From Sorex araneus (taxonomy: Eukaryota; Chordata; Mammalia; Eulipotyphla; Soricidae): a DNA stretch of 64,000 nucleotides. The DNA lies in assembly GCF_027595985.1 (NCBI RefSeq), contig NC_073303.1, positions 190,398,972 through 190,462,971 on the forward strand, written 5' to 3'. The translations under genes and the position numbers were made by a program. The notes under the pieces are model-generated. The model was given only the letters and a program-made list of their open reading frames with translations, did not search any database and was not told the DNA's origin. Shown here in pieces: positions 61,952 through 64,000 of the stretch (its first letter is position 1; the number at the start of each line of letters is the position of its first letter).

Positions 61952-63159
61952 CCCTTTGGATCCGGCTGCGGAGCGAACATGATGGAAGAGCCCAAGGGAG
62001 CGCCCTTGGACTCCAGGCAGCCCACTGAACTAATTCCGGCATGGGACCAGAGACCCCACGGTGCGCTGAAACAGTGGGACCCGGGCATCCCCCAATTCTT
62101 TTAACCTGTCTCTCTCTCTCTCAACTCCTCCCTCCTGAGCACAGCGCAGGACTTCTCCATCTTATGAGCACCATAAAAGGGTAAAAGTTTGTAGTGATGT
62201 TATTTCTGGTTGTACTTTCCCTGGACTTTATACAGAAACCCAAAACCGCGCGGCCGCTGCTGCGGCCGCGCAACCTAATGTCATCTTAGCATCAGCAATA
62301 TGTAATGGTTCGCTTTTAATGGGTCGGACTTTTGTGGGAGATCCTAACAAGAATAGTAAGTCTGTTGCTGAAATATTGAAGGCAATCAAAACGGTAGCCA
62401 TCTCTCTAGACTAAACTAAGCTATATCCCCACGCCAGCTGAGAAGAAATTTTCTTCTTTCTCGGGAAGAAACGCGGCGTGTCGTCAACTACAGTGTGATG
62501 TCCATTAAGCAAACAGACCTGGTGGCGTGGGAATGGGATATAAGGGGAAAAATTATGTACATGGAACAGTGGGACGCTGGTGGAATCTCGAGCCGGAGCC
62601 GATACCAGCGCAAGACCTTCGGTTCCAGAAACTGCTTCCAGACACTCTACTAGTCTATCAACTAAGCCAGAGCCCCACGTCTGCTGATGACGGGAAATAA
62701 CCATCCTTTTCGTTTTTTTCGTTTTTTTTTTTTTTCCCTTGTCAGGCAGCGTGGCGATTACTAAACAGGCGTGAACTCGGTGGCGGGGCAAGGGGGAAAA
62801 AGAAAAGTTATGTAACAAACAGCGGGACTTAATATCTCTATATTCTTAGCAGTGGAGAACTATCAAATGCCTCCTTGGCAATAGGACTGCTTTTCTTTTT
62901 TGGGGGAAACCCCAACAACGGTAGTGAGTTGTGTGTTGAAACATGGAATGTAATCGAGATAAGGCATAAATGAAGTGAAACTTATCAAGTACAAGGGTGG
63001 GGACTGGGGAGGTGGGAGGGGGCGGCAGGTATACTGGGGGGGTTGGTGATGGAGGATGGGCACTGGTGAAGGGAAGGGTGTTTGAGAATTGTATAACCGA
63101 CATAATCCTGAGAACTATGTAACCCTCCACATGGTGATTCAATAAAATTAAAAATATAT
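61952..63159 (+). mobile_element. L1-tailed composite retroposon, copy 1 (about 1.2 kb)
   Basis: A GC-rich insert in AT-rich intron, bounded by a 16-bp duplication ATATTTTTACATTACA (61936-61951 and 63160-63175). It starts CCCTTTGGATCCGGCTGCGG, contains a short CT run (62108-62121), a 10-bp-arm GC palindrome (62248-62271) and internally repeated modules, and ends with about 170 bp like shrew L1 3' ends (GGGCACTGGTGAAGGGA, TGGTGATTCAATAAAA). I see no open frame resembling a known protein. It is best read as non-autonomous and moved by L1 enzymes. The 5' source is unknown to me. Confidence 0.75.
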
Positions 63160-63799
63160 ATATTTTTACATTACATGTGTGAAATGCTTAATGAGACAAG
63201 CAAAACCAATACAAATGCTTTCCCCAGGAAGATCATATTGCAAAGAAGACCTTTCAAAATCAGATATATCAAAGATGTTTTGTTCCATCTAGTTAAAATA
63301 CTCTAGGCTTGCTTTCTAATACCTTTATTCAGTATGACCTTTCTTTGGGGGTTAATTTCTGTGTTACCAGGTGAATAAAAACATTAGAAATGAGGTTCCT
63401 CCAAATCAGAATTTCTCAGACTTACACAGCCTACTTTCCCTGCTTAAGAAAAAAATTCTTCAGAGGAAATCTACCTTCTTTAAATGTACAATCAGAAAAT
63501 ATGCCTCCCCCAATTGCACCCAAATGGCCTGATGGTAGATAGCTGTATACTTGTATACCTGTTCTCTAAAATTTCCTTGTTAACAACTCTGAAATAAACA
63601 TAGTATCTTCCAGATATTTTGAAGCTAGTCTTCTTTCTCTGTTATAAACTTTGGGAAGTAAATTGCAATATGGGTGTTTTTGTTGTTGTTGTTGTTACCA
63701 CTAAAGAAATATCCTTAAGAGATGACTAGAATGGGCTTTTTATCACTTCTGCATCTCGCATTCCATCTAGCTTTTTCCCTTTTTCCCAGTATTTTTGGG

Positions 63800-63980
63800 C
63801 CACCCTCCCAAAAAAATGTTCACACCATGAGCGGTGCTCAGGACTTACTTCTGACTCTGCACTCAGGGATCAGTCCTGGTGGTGTTAGATGGACAACAAA
63901 TATGGGATTCCTGGAACTGAACCAGGATCAGCCACAGGCAAGGCAAGTGCCCTACCTGCTGTACTGTCTCTCCAACTCAC
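63800..63980 (-). mobile_element. Old SOR-like SINE
   Basis: Minus copy near the window end: GAGCGGTGCTCAGGACTTAC, CTGCACTCAGGGATCAGTCC and CACAGGCAAGGCAAGTGCCC. Confidence 0.65.
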
Positions 63981-64000
63981 CCATCCTGCTTTCTGAAGCA

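Noticed and set aside
62411..62818. 135-codon minus frame
   Set aside because: Antisense chance frame in the GC-rich composite retroposon.

Overview
The window is nuclear DNA of a mammal, almost certainly a shrew of the genus Sorex (common shrew or a close relative). Three things point there: dozens of tRNA-derived SINEs of the SOR type found in shrews, a nematode-like RTE retrotransposon of the kind reported in the common shrew, and two exons of the vertebrate gene CYYR1 split by a large intron. It is not bacterial. Nearly all open frames in it are chance frames through repeats.

Gene content. CYYR1 (cysteine and tyrosine rich 1) lies on the minus strand. Exon 4, the last coding exon, is at 39590-39720 and encodes the proline-rich cytoplasmic tail with three PPPY motifs. 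Exon 3 is at 56141-56298 and encodes the membrane span and the cysteine-rich juxtamembrane segment. Intron 3 is about 16.4 kb. Exons 1 and 2 must lie beyond position 64000. The 3' UTR probably runs down from 39589 through a stretch of about 2.5 kb without SINEs. Positions 1 to about 37000 are downstream, intergenic sequence. No other gene could be confirmed.

Mobile DNA, layer by layer. (1) Ancient relics: L1M pieces (180-795, 20280-20605, 43640-44287, 59650-59780), a MER5A-like DNA transposon (13680-13805) and a long unnamed interspersed repeat (54060-55650). (2) Shrew-age L1: a 2.9 kb 5'-truncated copy (44970-47844, plus) and a 1.05 kb copy (49837-50889, minus), both with clean target-site duplications, plus several 3' ends. 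(3) L1-tailed composite retroposons (61952-63159, 33622-34358, 18545-18930). (4) A 5'-truncated RTE copy (7314-8488, minus) with a perfect 12-bp target duplication and one uninterrupted, stop-bearing reading frame. (5) About 20 copies of non-autonomous elements ending in the same roughly 65-nt tail as this RTE. They include a tRNA-headed SINE (here called SOR-B) and a longer composite retroposon (48893-49453, 12555-13129). (6) The ordinary SOR SINE (here SOR-A) with an A-rich tail, presumably moved by L1.

How the parts fit. Two parallel retroposition systems seem to have worked in this genome. L1 moves SOR-A and the L1-tailed composites. The RTE, probably acquired from a nematode, moves SOR-B and the RTE-tailed composite through a borrowed 3' end. 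SOR-A and SOR-B share the tRNA head exactly through the Pol III B box and then diverge, which suggests a template-switch chimera. This RTE-parasite network is the most interesting content of the window. Names SOR-A and SOR-B are labels for this report, not database names. All copies were found by eye, so boundaries without a stated target-site duplication are approximate.
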